Shown one piece after another: positions 9,894 through 20,123 of a stretch of DNA of 64,000 bases (within the stretch, counting starts at the first letter, position 1; each line of letters begins with the position of its first letter). This stretch comes from an uncultured Methanobacteriaceae archaeon. GTDB taxonomy: Archaea > Methanobacteriota > Methanobacteria > Methanobacteriales > Methanobacteriaceae. The stretch is from contig CACZOU010000064.1 in the NCBI GenBank assembly GCA_902782945.1, positions 16,776 to 80,775 on the forward strand. Reading direction: 5' to 3'. The translations under genes were made by a program, and so were the position numbers. Below the pieces are notes generated by a model that was given only the letters and a program-made list of their open reading frames with translations, searched no databases and was not told where the DNA came from.

Positions 9894-11117
9894 TTATTCT
9901 AGTCTGTGTAATTCATCCTCTAACATAGGTAGGAATGAACCAATATCAGTAACAATACTTATAACCTGTGCACTACCTCTGTCAGCAAGCTTAGTTACAG
10001 AAGCATTACTAATATCTACACAAACACTTTTTATTCTAGCTGGAATAAGGTTACCAGTAGCAACACTGTGAAGTAATGTTGCAATCATAATAACCATGTC
10101 AACATCCTGTACTTCTTCACGCATTCTCTGCTGTGCTTCCTGTGAATCTGTTATAACATCTGGAAGTGGTCCATCATCACGAATACTACCAGCAAGAACG
10201 TATGGTGCATTCTTTTTTACACATTCATACATAATACCACTAGTTAAAACACCTTGTTCTACAGCATCACGAATACTACCTGCTTTGTTAATAGTGTTAA
10301 TAGCAGATAAGTGATGTTTATGTCCATGTTCAACTAGTTCTCCGGTCTCCATCTTTACACCAAGTGATGTTCCATATAATGCATTTTCAATATCGTGTGT
10401 AGCAAGAGCATTACCTGCAAATATTTTATCTACATATCCTTCACGTATTAAATCAGCTAGTATAGGTGCACATCCTGTGTGTATAATTGCAGGTCCACCT
10501 ACAACAAGTATTTTTCCACCATTATCCTTGATTTCTTTCATTTCAACTGCTACTTTGTGAATAATACTTCGGGTAGGTTTTTCAGCAGATGCATCACTGT
10601 TCATGAATTCAAACTGGTTTTTACCTCTAGCCTTTTCAGGTGGAGTTACTTTAACTCCTCTTCTACCAACTACTATTTTTTCTCCTTTTTTTATTGAATT
10701 TAATGGTTTACAAGTAGCTGTTTCATTTTCAGTATCTACTGTGATAACACAGTCCATTTCTATATTATCAATATTAATCCATTGATTGTTGTATCTTATT
10801 TTAGTATTATAGTTACTAGTGGAATAAAAATTGCTTGGTACTGTTTTATCTTTTTCTGATTCTATTAATTCAACTTCTTCTACATCTTTAATAACTTCTG
10901 CTCCGTAATCAGTTAACATGTCTAGTATTCTGTTGAATGTTTCATAATCCTCGGATTTTACTAGAAGTTTTGCAGTACTTTTATCAGTTTTTAGTTTTCC
11001 TACTTCTAAATCTTCAATTTCGTAGTCACCACCCTGTTCTAGGATAGTGTCCATTGCTTTAGGCAATATTAATGAGTCTATAATATGTCCACGTAATAAT
11101 ATTTGTTCTGAATACAT
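9894..11117 (-). CDS. Archaeal LOR/SDH family protein (TIGR00300, ornithine cyclodeaminase type)
   Basis: This matches the archaeal LOR/SDH bifunctional-enzyme-like family. Methanogen members have been reported to deaminate and cyclise ornithine to proline. The N-terminal 100 residues form the small LOR/SDH domain (starting YSEQILLRGHIIDS). The rest is a Rossmann-type domain with VVGGPAIIHTGCAPIL, the GTSLG region and AGSIRDDGPLPDVITDS. At 407 residues it is full length. No gene of arginine metabolism adjoins it, though a pyruvoyl arginine decarboxylase and a ProC-like protein occur elsewhere in the window. The exact reaction is inferred from the family. Confidence 0.8.
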   Translation of the reverse strand: MYSEQILLRGHIIDSLILPKAMDTILEQGGDYEIEDLEVGKLKTDKSTAKLLVKSEDYETFNRILDMLTDYGAEVIKDVEEVELIESEKDKTVPSNFYSTSNYNTKIRYNNQWINIDNIEMDCVITVDTENETATCKPLNSIKKGEKIVVGRRGVKVTPPEKARGKNQFEFMNSDASAEKPTRSIIHKVAVEMKEIKDNGGKILVVGGPAIIHTGCAPILADLIREGYVDKIFAGNALATHDIENALYGTSLGVKMETGELVEHGHKHHLSAINTINKAGSIRDAVEQGVLTSGIMYECVKKNAPYVLAGSIRDDGPLPDVITDSQEAQQRMREEVQDVDMVIMIATLLHSVATGNLIPARIKSVCVDISNASVTKLADRGSAQVISIVTDIGSFLPMLEDELHRLE

Positions 11118-11316
11118 TATTTCTACAGTCCTTTAAAAATTTTAATATTAACATATACTATTCAATGATTTAGGTATTAATTGAATGTTATATATTTTTC
11201 TTGATTATAGTATAAACTATTTTATCATAGTTTTGTTCGATATTTGTTAAATGTTCTGGAAATATAGTGATAAAAATAAGTTAAAAATAGAGAGGGAGAA
11301 GAATTAAAATTATACT

Positions 11317-12330
11317 CTATAGTATACCCATAGCTTTATTGGTTTTTATTATAGATTTTTCTCCATCATCTTCTAATTCAAGCATTGCTCTGATTGCATC
11401 AACATTTTCTGGTACAACATCAGATTCTTGGTGAACAGCTTGCATATAGAATAATTCTCCATCTTCAACATTTACTGATTCTTCCCATACAGGTATTTCG
11501 TACATATTTCCTCTTGAGCGTCCAAGGTCTTTAGCATACTCCATTATTTCAGCAGTAGATCCTAATTTAAGGCTTTTCTGAATAGGTAGTACACGGTAAG
11601 CTTCCTTGAAAGCATCAAGCACATCATCTGTTGTTACATTGTTCTCTAATTCAACCATTATATTATGTGTGTGCATAAGTGTGGTCGGAACCATTAAAGC
11701 CATGGTTATTACAGTAACATCAGGTATGATTGTTTGTACATCGGGTCCGTGATGTGATGGAACTTCAGTTGTCGGAACAATAGCATTTATAGGTCCTTTT
11801 TTAGCATCATTAGGGTCTGCTGCTCTTCTTACCATTACAGCTCTAACTTTTTTAATACCTGCTAAATCATATACTGGTTTAAGTGTACGACATAATCCTG
11901 TGGTGTTACAGGAAACTACACGTACGTAATCTTTGCCTATGTTACTTTCATAGTTTGCCTCAGCATTGAAAGATGAACCTATTGCATCATGATCTTCGCC
12001 ACCCTCAAATATGGCTTTTAATCCTATTTTTTCATAGATATCTGTTTTGTTCTGTGAACCAATACCTCCTGGTGTACAATCCACAACTAGGTCTAATTTT
12101 TCAAATAATTCATCTGCAGTACCTGATACTTCAATACCTGCTTCTTCAAATTGACTTTCTTTTTCAGGAGCACTGAGGTATAAATCATATCCTTTTTTAA
12201 CAGCCATCTGTGCCTCGAAATCAGGAGATCTTTTTGTTACTCCAACAATTTTCATGTCATCTTGAGCAGATACAGCATCTGCAACTCTTTTACCTATGGT
12301 TCCATATCCATTTATTCCAATATTTTTCAT
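11317..12330 (-). CDS. gap: Glyceraldehyde-3-phosphate dehydrogenase, archaeal type II
   Basis: This enzyme interconverts glyceraldehyde 3-phosphate and 1,3-bisphosphoglycerate with NAD(P) in gluconeogenesis and glycolysis. The N-terminal Rossmann motif [16 protein letters not shown] is intact. The catalytic cysteine sits in SCNTTGLCR (about residue 140), which distinguishes the archaeal form from the bacterial SCTTN form. At 337 residues it is complete. A 250-base leader upstream carries an AT-rich TATA-like stretch near 12376-12388. From memory, gap lies beside top6BA in Methanothermobacter as well, so this neighbourhood appears conserved apart from the two small membrane-protein genes between them. 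Confidence 0.95.
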   Translation of the reverse strand: MKNIGINGYGTIGKRVADAVSAQDDMKIVGVTKRSPDFEAQMAVKKGYDLYLSAPEKESQFEEAGIEVSGTADELFEKLDLVVDCTPGGIGSQNKTDIYEKIGLKAIFEGGEDHDAIGSSFNAEANYESNIGKDYVRVVSCNTTGLCRTLKPVYDLAGIKKVRAVMVRRAADPNDAKKGPINAIVPTTEVPSHHGPDVQTIIPDVTVITMALMVPTTLMHTHNIMVELENNVTTDDVLDAFKEAYRVLPIQKSLKLGSTAEIMEYAKDLGRSRGNMYEIPVWEESVNVEDGELFYMQAVHQESDVVPENVDAIRAMLELEDDGEKSIIKTNKAMGIL

Positions 12331-12583
12331 AATGTAACATCCCTGTAAAAAAATATTATAATCCCTTGATATTTTAAGAGTTTATATTAGAAAGATTATC
12401 GTTTCTAAAAATTTTTTTCAGTTATATTACTATATAAGAATTATGATGTTTATAAATTTATTTTAAAATTTTACTGTTTTTTAGTGAATACCTCTATAAA
12501 ATAGTTGAATATAATTTTTTTATAATAGAATTCATTGAATTTAAAAAAGAGAAAAAAAGTGTGTGGAATTATAATAATATTCT

Positions 12584-12952
12584 TTATTTTTTAATATCTA
12601 ATTCCTGATATACATAGTAGCCTATTACACCACCAATGGTACCTGCTATGATGTAAAATACTAATGAGTATAATGATGAGTATAACATGTATGTGAAGTA
12701 TATTGGTCCGTATGACATGTACATCATTATTAATGAAATTACGGTAGCTACTACTGCACCAATAAGTGTACTGAGAAATGCTGCTACTGTTGATTCGGCT
12801 ACTTCTTCATTTTTCATAATTCCAACAAGTATTCCTGTAATAAATATAAATGGTAATATACTTGAACTTGAACCACTTATTAAGTAAGTGATTATGATAA
12901 TTATTATTCCTAAAGGTACAGCTTTTCCTTGGGTTACTTTGTTAAAATCCAT
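12584..12952 (-). CDS. Small four-helix membrane protein (DUF5518-like), copy 1
   Basis: This 122-residue protein of unknown function has about four transmembrane helices and a C-terminal glycine-rich helix GTIGGVIGYYVYQEL. It is clearly paralogous to the next gene upstream (GxxxxIGYYVxxELxxxxK at the same place). A GGAG sequence precedes the ATG. I assign DUF5518 from the pattern of a short membrane protein ending with a YYVYQEL-like tail, without a profile search. The pair sits between top6A and gap and is probably cotranscribed. Confidence 0.65.
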   Translation of the reverse strand: MDFNKVTQGKAVPLGIIIIIITYLISGSSSSILPFIFITGILVGIMKNEEVAESTVAAFLSTLIGAVVATVISLIMMYMSYGPIYFTYMLYSSLYSLVFYIIAGTIGGVIGYYVYQELDIKK

Positions 12953-13038
12953 ATTTACTAACTCCTTTCTAATACTTTTTATCTTATTTTATATATAGAT
13001 TCATAAGTTTTTTCATTGATAAAAGAGTGTTTTTTTAT

Positions 13039-13413
13039 TTATTTTTGATTTAATAATCCTAATTCTTCTGATACATAATATCCTATGTAGCTACCAATAC
13101 ATCCAATAATAATATATGTTATTATACTAATAAGAGAGTACTGTACAACTGCTATAGCATATAAACCACCATACGTATAATATACGGTTATTAGGGATAC
13201 AATAAATGCAATTATTGATCCGATAATAAAAGCGATAAAAGAATTAAGTAATGTTTCCTTTATGTTAACATGAAGCATTATACCAGAGATTATTCCTATG
13301 AAAAGTATTGTGGGTATTATAAAACTATTATCATTAGTTAATAATGAACAAGCTATAATCATTAAGATAGTTAAAGCAATACTTTTTCCTTTTAGCATGT
13401 TTTTAAAACTCAT
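13039..13413 (-). CDS. Small four-helix membrane protein (DUF5518-like), copy 2
   Basis: This 124-residue protein is a tandem paralogue of the one before it on the map. Both start with a short basic N-terminus ending in GK, then four hydrophobic segments and the ending IGSYIGYYVSEELGL. AGGAGAGGA stands upstream of the ATG at 13413. It starts 64 bases after the top6A stop. Its function is unknown; the duplication suggests a lineage-specific gain inside a conserved cluster. Confidence 0.65.
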   Translation of the reverse strand: MSFKNMLKGKSIALTILMIIACSLLTNDNSFIIPTILFIGIISGIMLHVNIKETLLNSFIAFIIGSIIAFIVSLITVYYTYGGLYAIAVVQYSLISIITYIIIGCIGSYIGYYVSEELGLLNQK

Positions 13414-13476
13414 ACTATCCTCTCCTAAAAATGATATGATTAGATAATATAACTAATCATATACCTAGTTTTAAGC

Positions 13477-14550
13477 CTATTCCAGAGGTTTTCCTTCAAT
13501 AGCACTTATTTTGTTAGGGAAGTATGTATCTACAATATATTCTAAACCATATTTGGAGAATGACTGTTGCTCTGCTTTTCGTCCTAGTTTAATCATTTTT
13601 TTGATTTCCGTCTGCCAGAATTCTCCTTTATATCTAGGGTCTGCTGCTAATTCTTTTAGACGTGTTACATCTATATCTTTTAGTTTGTCAGTTGGTAAAT
13701 CGTAATTAATAATGTCTGATGCTGTTACACCTAAAAATTTTGCATCTGGTGTAGCAAGGTCATGGTTTACGTGTGCTAATTTTGCACTACCTGATATAAT
13801 TACCATAGCAATGTGGAAACCCCATGGGTCTCCGTCGTTACAAATATATACTGGGACTTGTAGCTCATCACTAGCTCTTCTGATAAATCTACGTGTTGCA
13901 CGTGCAGCTTGTCCTTTTAATCCTACAATTAATGTATTAAAACGGTCATATGCTTTTTCTTGAACCATACGGTGATACATTCCCATAGTTTCCACTGCAA
14001 TAATTCTTTCAACATTAGAATCTACAAATTCTACATCATCTATTGTTGGTGGAATAGTATATCCTGCTTTTCCTAGTCTTAATGCATTGAATTCTACGTC
14101 ATCATCACGTAGTGTGATATCACCATATACAGATGCTCCATCTTCTTCAGGGAGTAATCCTAGGTTTTCACGTGATACTCCTAATGTTACTTCTATATCT
14201 TCAGTAATGTTGTTTGATTCCTGCTGGTTATCAAATCCAACATCCCATCCTTCTGATACATAGTACATTTCCCTCATGGTAGCTGTTTTTTGTATGTTTA
14301 CTAGTTCTTTACAGAAGTTTCCGACACACATCATTTGTGCTAATTTTTTAATTTGTTTAACATTACCTAGGGATCTAGTTCCTGTACGGTCACCTAATTC
14401 AAAGTATCGTTTATCTTCATTATATATAATATTTCCAGTTCCTCTTGATGGTATTTGTAAGCTAGGTACTCTTTCCTGAAGTATTTCTTCTAGTACTTCA
14501 TCTCCCATTCCTCTTAGCTTGTTTAATGCAATTTCTTTATGTTTCATCAT
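13477..14550 (-). CDS. top6A: DNA topoisomerase VI subunit A
   Basis: This is the DNA-cleaving subunit of the archaeal type IIB topoisomerase, which relaxes supercoils and decatenates DNA as an A2B2 tetramer. The Spo11-like winged-helix region has the active-site tyrosine in [11 protein letters not shown] (about residue 95). The Toprim domain follows with the acidic motif [10 protein letters not shown] and the DGDPWG triad (about residue 240). At 357 residues it is normal length. Two ATGs in a row (14550 and 14547) make the first codon uncertain by one residue. It lies 46 bases downstream of top6B in the same operon. Confidence 0.95.
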   Translation of the reverse strand: MMKHKEIALNKLRGMGDEVLEEILQERVPSLQIPSRGTGNIIYNEDKRYFELGDRTGTRSLGNVKQIKKLAQMMCVGNFCKELVNIQKTATMREMYYVSEGWDVGFDNQQESNNITEDIEVTLGVSRENLGLLPEEDGASVYGDITLRDDDVEFNALRLGKAGYTIPPTIDDVEFVDSNVERIIAVETMGMYHRMVQEKAYDRFNTLIVGLKGQAARATRRFIRRASDELQVPVYICNDGDPWGFHIAMVIISGSAKLAHVNHDLATPDAKFLGVTASDIINYDLPTDKLKDIDVTRLKELAADPRYKGEFWQTEIKKMIKLGRKAEQQSFSKYGLEYIVDTYFPNKISAIEGKPLE

Positions 14551-14596
14551 ATGAATTCTTCCCTCATTATTTCATATTATTTATTCTTAAAAGAGT

Positions 14597-16261
14597 TTAT
14601 TCTTCATCAAAATCTTCGTCAACTTCGGTTTTTAGACGCATTTTAGGTTCTTCTGTTTTGATTTTCATTGGTTCAATTTCTGGTTGTTTAAGGCGGTTTT
14701 TCATGTCCATGATTTTTGCTTTGTGTGTTACTTCATCCATTACATGGTCATACTCTGGAACATCTTTTTCTGCTAATAGTGCTGATTGTTTGATTACTAC
14801 TGGTACAAGGTCTTCGAATATTTTTGCTCTCATTTCCTCGTTTTTAGCTGCTTTTTTGGTTCTTATGTATTTTTCTAGTTTACGTGCTATTTTCATTGTT
14901 GCTTGTCTGATTTCTCTTACTATTTCTGGTTCTGGTGCAACACTTTGTTTTCCAGTGGATAAGTATGGTACGTTTGTTGATATGATGTTTACAAATACTG
15001 TTATTGGTGCATTGTCAAGGTCTCTTATACCATATCTTCTCCAATCTATACTTTTTAGAGCTTCTGTTATTGCACAGCTTCCTTGGTCAAAGGTTAGTGG
15101 AACTCTGTTTGCAAATCTCATTATTTCTGCTTTTCTCTGATTTCCTATGAGTCTTCCTGCTTTTCCACCATAAGCAATACCTGCTTCTATGATGAATGAT
15201 ACTCCTCCACGGTATGCTTGTGGTTTTCTTGTTATTGCTGTTGAAAATTCTGGTAATAGTATTTCGTTAATACCTTTTTCTATTTGTTCGTTTCCTATTG
15301 GTTTAAGACCACTTGTTGGTGGAGCCATAAATTTCATTTTATCGAATTGATTAACTACTGCTTCTGCTTCTTTCCATGTTATACTTTTTGGTCTTTTATT
15401 CATGTCGATTCCAGTAGCTTCTTCGATTTCTTTGATTTTAGCTGCTGATACACGTGATAATGAGTCCATTAATAGGTTTTTGAATCGTTTTTTGTTTGTA
15501 CTTTTACAGAGGTATATTATATCGTCTGCTGTTACTCCTTTTGGGTGTGGTAGTACTTCTTTTGGTAGTGGAGGTATTTCATTTGTTGCTCTTTCAAAGG
15601 TATATTTTCTTCCGGATGGGTCTTTGAATACTATTCTTGCGTGTGGATTTCCTATTACTGTACGTCTTATGTATTCGTATGCTCCTTGTTCACTCATGGA
15701 ATATGATACATCTTTAAATTCTATTTCTATTCCTGAGCCTGTACGATCAGTTTCAAATTCTTTTCTGTCTAAGATGATACCTGTATTCTTTTTAACATCA
15801 AGTTTTACGGTCATTTCTACTCCTTTAAGTTCATCACCATCTTTGTATCTTGATCTTATTTTTACAGGTTGTCCTGTTGTCATTTGTGATAGTAATACAC
15901 ATCCACTACATCCGAGACCTTGTTGTCCTCGTGATTGTATATTTCTGAATTTACTTCCTGCGAACATTTGACAGTATACTTTGGTTATGAATTCTTCTGG
16001 TATACCTGGTCCGTTATCTGCATGTTTAAGTAGGTAGTGGTCTTTTCCTAATCTTTTTAATTCTATTGTTATGTCAGGTAGAATTCCTGCTTCTTCACAT
16101 GCATCGAGACTGTTTGTTATTAGTTCGTGGAATACTATTGTTAGTGATCTAATTTTTCCTGAGAATCCTAACATTTGTTTGTTACGTCTGAAGAATTCTG
16201 ACGCGGTTAATTCTTTAAATTCTTTAAATAAATCGGATGTATCACGTTCCAAGGATTTCAT
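14597..16261 (-). CDS. top6B: DNA topoisomerase VI subunit B
   Basis: This is the ATPase subunit of topoisomerase VI. The N-terminal GHKL fold shows the Bergerat motifs [16 protein letters not shown] (about residue 50), DNGPGIP (about residue 80) and GQQGLGCSG (about residue 115). The H2TH-like and transducer domains follow, with the switch lysine in the later KQSV region. The C-terminus is short and charged. An oddity is that GGAGGA abuts the ATG at 16261, closer than is usual; an in-frame TTG three codons on would have normal spacing. The order top6B-top6A is the standard archaeal operon. Confidence 0.95.
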   Translation of the reverse strand: MKSLERDTSDLFKEFKELTASEFFRRNKQMLGFSGKIRSLTIVFHELITNSLDACEEAGILPDITIELKRLGKDHYLLKHADNGPGIPEEFITKVYCQMFAGSKFRNIQSRGQQGLGCSGCVLLSQMTTGQPVKIRSRYKDGDELKGVEMTVKLDVKKNTGIILDRKEFETDRTGSGIEIEFKDVSYSMSEQGAYEYIRRTVIGNPHARIVFKDPSGRKYTFERATNEIPPLPKEVLPHPKGVTADDIIYLCKSTNKKRFKNLLMDSLSRVSAAKIKEIEEATGIDMNKRPKSITWKEAEAVVNQFDKMKFMAPPTSGLKPIGNEQIEKGINEILLPEFSTAITRKPQAYRGGVSFIIEAGIAYGGKAGRLIGNQRKAEIMRFANRVPLTFDQGSCAITEALKSIDWRRYGIRDLDNAPITVFVNIISTNVPYLSTGKQSVAPEPEIVREIRQATMKIARKLEKYIRTKKAAKNEEMRAKIFEDLVPVVIKQSALLAEKDVPEYDHVMDEVTHKAKIMDMKNRLKQPEIEPMKIKTEEPKMRLKTEVDEDFDEE

Positions 16262-16650
16262 TCCTCCGTTTATATTAATATTACTTATTTAATTATAAGT
16301 ATTATTTTTTATTTTTTCTACTTTTAATTTAATAATAATTGTTCTTCTCTTTTTAGATAATATGTTAAAACTTGTTGTAATTTCAATAGTTTATACATAT
16401 GTATCATTTAAAAACGATTATTTTTTCTATTAATTATATATGTAAAACATACAATATAAAACCATTGTATATACCCTACTTGATAAAAATATGTTAGTTT
16501 TGGGGGGTCTTGATAAGTAATTGATATATAACATAAATATTATTCTAAATAAAAGTTCACAATTAAAAAATATGAATAATTTAAATAAAAAAAAATTAAG
16601 TTAGTTGGTGGTGAATATTTTACTAAAAAAATTAAAGAGAAAAAAATCAA
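16262..16650. other. AT-rich intergenic region between top6B and the KH-protein gene
   Basis: These 389 bases hold no open frame of note. A G-run in ttttggggggtcttgataag near 16498-16517 is the only G-rich spot in otherwise AT sequence. The part next to 16261 must carry the top6B promoter; I could not fix a convincing TATA box. No stable hairpin was recognised. Confidence 0.5.
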
Positions 16651-17355
16651 TCATAAAGTTTCAGGAACTTCTTCAAATTCATCTTCATCCTCATCTTCTT
16701 CACTAATAGCATCTTTATTATAATCCTTTTCTGCATCAGTAAAGTTTTCATCAGTATCTAAATCTTCTCTTAAAATATCCTTTCTGTCCGGTTTACCATT
16801 AACAAGTTCATCAAATTCTTGTCTTTTAAGTTTATCATGCATCTTCTCAAGATAAGCATAAACAGTTTTCTGTCTGGAACCATCAAGAATCATTTCAATA
16901 GCTTCTCTAGCCATTTGAATATTTTCAATTTTACCAATTAAGGAAACAGTTTTACCATAAATACTGATTTCAACATCAAGCATATCATGCATAATCTGTC
17001 TGGTTCTACCATTTTTACCTATAATTCTACCTTTTTGTCTTACTAATGCTTTCTTTGATTTTCCAACATAATCTTGTAAGTTGATGATTTCTAAAATCAT
17101 TTCATCATCTTCAAGAGTTAATGCGATATCTGGATTAAATCCTCTACCTATAGCTTTAATCATATATCTAGCTTTCCATGTTGCTAATGGATCATCAGTC
17201 TCATCAGTTGAACTTATAGCAATATCTCCTGTATCACTGTCAATTTTCAATTCTGTTTTAGTAATAATTTCTAATTGGTGTTTAATTTTACCATTTTTCC
17301 CGATTGCTACGCCAACTCTGTCTTTTGGTATTTTAAGGTACTCTGTATTAACCAT
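16651..17355 (-). CDS. Archaeal KH-domain RNA-binding protein (Pno1/Dim2-like)
   Basis: This RNA-binding protein is related to eukaryotic Pno1/Dim2, which works in small-subunit rRNA maturation. It has two KH domains: VGVAIGKNGKIKHQLE (about residue 15) and GRIIGKNGRTRQIMHD (about residue 115), each with the GxxG loop. The C-terminus is strongly acidic (EEDEDEDEFEEVPETL). I place the start at ATG 17355, because AGGAG lies 10-14 bases upstream and family proteins begin there. The frame is open 28 codons further. Its neighbours RIO1 and aIF1A support a role in ribosome assembly. Confidence 0.88.
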   Translation of the reverse strand: MVNTEYLKIPKDRVGVAIGKNGKIKHQLEIITKTELKIDSDTGDIAISSTDETDDPLATWKARYMIKAIGRGFNPDIALTLEDDEMILEIINLQDYVGKSKKALVRQKGRIIGKNGRTRQIMHDMLDVEISIYGKTVSLIGKIENIQMAREAIEMILDGSRQKTVYAYLEKMHDKLKRQEFDELVNGKPDRKDILREDLDTDENFTDAEKDYNKDAISEEDEDEDEFEEVPETL

Positions 17356-17744
17356 TATAAAAAAGCTCCTTTTCGTGTAATATTTTTTCTCATAAGTCGT
17401 ATAATTTAAGTAATTTAATATGATTACAATACTAATCATTATCTATTTAATAAATGATAAAAAGGTATACTGATATTATTTAACTAATCTTCATTAAATA
17501 GAAAAAAAATTTATTATTCTTTTTATCTGATTGGGGATAGTAATACTATTGAAGTATTGTCTTGTTATTATTGTTATATAATTTAATTAATATTTATTAT
17601 TTTTTATTATTTTTAAAATCAAATATTTTAATAACATTCTTTACATCAATATTAATATTAATTCTATTATTTATCTATATTAACACTAATATAAAAAACT
17701 TGGTATAAAAAAGATATGATAGGTATGTTGTTTAAAGTAAATAG
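17356..17744. other. AT-rich intergenic region between the KH and RIO1 genes
   Basis: These 389 bases lie between two minus-strand genes. They are composed almost wholly of A and T, with the KH gene's Shine-Dalgarno sequence at about 17365-17370. No gene, tRNA or stable hairpin was recognised. The spacing suggests that the KH gene has its own promoter rather than depending on the RIO1 transcript. Confidence 0.5.
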
Positions 17745-18524
17745 TTATTCTTCTTTAATTATTCTATGTTTAACATAATCATAATCTAAATTAACTTTAA
17801 ATTTTTTACTATCATATACAATATTCTTTATATCTCTTTCAAGTAATTCTCTACTGGAAGGATGACTACGTAGTGTAGCCTGTGATAAATCTATAATATA
17901 TGGATGACCATGAGATAATAAAATATTATACTGTGAAAGATCACCATGTACAAGGTCAGCCTCATTATATGCAATATCCATAAAATTAAGAATTTCCTCG
18001 AAAACTTCCTCAGCATTATCTAACTTAATTTTACTAAGTGGTGGTGCAGCTGTAGCATCATTATCTGAATAATCTAAATATTCCATTACAAGAACATTTT
18101 CCATAGCAGTGTAAGGTTCAGGAACATTTAATCCTAAATTATATAATCTGCTAAGATTTTTAAACTCCTTTCTTGTCCATGTTGTAACTATTTGTCTAGT
18201 GTTATTTCCATGAGTCTTGAATCTAGGATCTCCGGCAATATATTCTTTAATCTTCTTAAAATCAAGAGTCATAACCCTATAAATCTTAACAGCAACATTA
18301 TTACCATCATCATCAATACCTAGAAAAACATTAGCTTCTTTACCAGTACTGATAACACCATTTAAAGTATTAATATATCCCTGTTTTGCTAATTTATACA
18401 ATACTTTCAGTGTTTTATCATCAAAAACTTCACTAGAAACTTGTTTATCTTCGGAACTTTTAATTCTCTTAGTCTCTTCTAATTTACGCATCTGATTATC
18501 TGCATCACGGTAATGTTTATTCAA
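17745..18524 (-). CDS. rio1: RIO1-type serine/threonine protein kinase
   Basis: This is an atypical ATP-dependent kinase associated with late 40S/30S ribosome maturation. Residues 50-80 carry the Rio1 flexible loop and ATP site (STGKEANVFLG, then AVKIYR). The catalytic loop is HGDLSQYNILL (about residue 195) and the metal-binding motif is IDLSQA. At 259 residues it matches archaeal Rio1. The start is TTG 18524, with AAGGAG 8 bases upstream. Its usual partner genes aIF1A and KH protein flank it, but an ACR3/BASS-like transporter separates it from aIF1A. Confidence 0.95.
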   Translation of the reverse strand: MNKHYRDADNQMRKLEETKRIKSSEDKQVSSEVFDDKTLKVLYKLAKQGYINTLNGVISTGKEANVFLGIDDDGNNVAVKIYRVMTLDFKKIKEYIAGDPRFKTHGNNTRQIVTTWTRKEFKNLSRLYNLGLNVPEPYTAMENVLVMEYLDYSDNDATAAPPLSKIKLDNAEEVFEEILNFMDIAYNEADLVHGDLSQYNILLSHGHPYIIDLSQATLRSHPSSRELLERDIKNIVYDSKKFKVNLDYDYVKHRIIKEE

Positions 18525-18567
18525 TTAAAAAACTCCTTTCTAATGCTATTATCTCTTTATTTATTTT

Positions 18568-19512
18568 CTAATAATTTTTACGTATTTGTAATAGTATTTT
18601 TGATACAATATACAATACTGGTAACTCTATTAATGGCCCAATTACTAGTGCAATAGCAACTAATTGATTATCTGGAAATGAACTGATAGCTATAGCAAGT
18701 GCAAATGGTGAATTACGTGCTAAGGTAGTTAAAGTTAAACTAGCATAATCCTCATAATTAAAACCACTTCTTCTTGCTACAATATAATCTAAGATAAAGT
18801 TCATGATAAAGAATAATATCAAGGGAATAAATACAATTCCTATAATATTAATGTTATCAAAAAGATTACTTGCCTCTGTATTAAATAACCCGAATATTGC
18901 AATACATAGAAAGATTGTCTGGTAACTGCTGAAAAATGATATAATCTCACTTTTAATGGACCTTCCCTGTAAGACATATTTAACAATTTGTGCAGTGATA
19001 AAAGGAATCACAATAAACGTTAAAAGACTATTTGCTAGACTTAATATATTTAGTGTATTGCTATTTGAGAAAAACAATAATAAATACACTGGAAGTAATA
19101 CTAATTGTAGTACTAAGTTTATTGGTAGAATAGATAAGCTCAGAGGAACATCACCCTTTGCCATTTTAGTAAATAATAGATACCAGTCAGTACATGGTGT
19201 TAAAATTAACATGAAAAAGCCAAGAAGTAGATTAATATTTCCATGTAGGAATAAATCACCTAAAAAATAGCCGAATAATGGTGTCCATAAGAAGTTAATC
19301 AGGAGGCTTGTTACAGTAAATCGTCTGTTATAAAAACTGTTTTTAATATCTTCCAGAGGAACATCCAGAAATACTGCAAATAACATTAATGCTAAAAAAA
19401 TATTTATTAAATAGGGGCTGATTTGATTTAGTATTGTCACATCTTTAAATAATAAACCTAATATAATAGCTCCAAAGATGAGAACAGGCTCTAATTTTTC
19501 TACTAAATCCAT
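18568..19512 (-). CDS. ACR3/BASS superfamily membrane transporter
   Basis: This membrane protein of about ten helices belongs to the bile acid:sodium symporter/ACR3 superfamily. The region LTPCTDWYLLFTKMAKGD (about residues 103-120) resembles the conserved cysteine helix of ACR3 arsenite exporters. A second conserved stretch is TLARNSPFALAIA (about residue 262). At 314 residues it is normal. GAGGAA precedes ATG 19512. It sits between aIF1A and RIO1, genes usually adjacent in methanogens, and so looks inserted there. No ArsR or arsenate reductase adjoins, so an arsenite substrate remains a guess. Confidence 0.75.
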   Translation of the reverse strand: MDLVEKLEPVLIFGAIILGLLFKDVTILNQISPYLINIFLALMLFAVFLDVPLEDIKNSFYNRRFTVTSLLINFLWTPLFGYFLGDLFLHGNINLLLGFFMLILTPCTDWYLLFTKMAKGDVPLSLSILPINLVLQLVLLPVYLLLFFSNSNTLNILSLANSLLTFIVIPFITAQIVKYVLQGRSIKSEIISFFSSYQTIFLCIAIFGLFNTEASNLFDNINIIGIVFIPLILFFIMNFILDYIVARRSGFNYEDYASLTLTTLARNSPFALAIAISSFPDNQLVAIALVIGPLIELPVLYIVSKILLQIRKNY

Positions 19513-19562
19513 TTAAATTCCTCTTCGAACTATTATGTTTATTATTTATTTTGATATCAACA

Positions 19563-19895
19563 TTATATTTTTAAGAATCCTCTTCTTTCAAGGTAATTAG
19601 CTTCTGTACGTGTGTATCTCCAAATAACATCTGCTTTTTCATCACTTTGGAAGTCCCATGGTTTTACAAGTACAACATCACCTTGACGAATCCAAATTCT
19701 TTTTTTCATTTTTCCAGGAATACGACATAATCTGATCTTTTTATCGTTACATCTTACTTTGAGTTTTCCATGTCCTAGAATTTCCTCAACAACTCCAGGA
19801 ATTTCACCTTTTCTTGGTGATCTTACACGGATGTTCTCTCCGTTATTTTGGTTGTTATTATGGTTATGGTTTTTCTTATTGTTAGATTTTTTCAA
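19563..19895 (-). CDS. eif1A: Translation initiation factor aIF-1A
   Basis: This factor binds the 30S A site and supports scanning or start selection. After an Asn/Lys/His-rich N-terminus (about 25 residues) comes the OB-fold with GEIPGVVEEILGHGKLKVRCNDKKIRLCRIPGKMKKRIWI, given here only as a region at about residues 30-70, then DVVLVKPWDFQ. The 110-residue length is typical. It starts with TTG, seven bases after GGAGGAT. It heads a conserved cluster with RIO1, the KH protein and top6BA. Confidence 0.93.
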   Translation of the reverse strand: MKKSNNKKNHNHNNNQNNGENIRVRSPRKGEIPGVVEEILGHGKLKVRCNDKKIRLCRIPGKMKKRIWIRQGDVVLVKPWDFQSDEKADVIWRYTRTEANYLERRGFLKI

Positions 19896-20123
19896 ATTAT
19901 ATATCCTCCATTCTTTCCTAATGAGTAATTGTTAAATTAAATTTCATTGATTAAAATGTATATTAAATTTCTAAGTATATAAAATCATAATTCTATGTTA
20001 TATATTATATATCGTTTTTAACTATATAATTTTTTTTAAATTAAACTAATTTATAGAATTTGTTAGATTTTCATGATTTAAAGCCTAAAAAAATTAAGAA
20101 AAAAATAAGAAGGGTGGTTATAT

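Noticed and set aside
14526..15140. Plus-strand ORF of 204 residues opposite top6A/top6B
   Set aside because: It lies wholly opposite well-recognised topoisomerase VI genes and has no family features.
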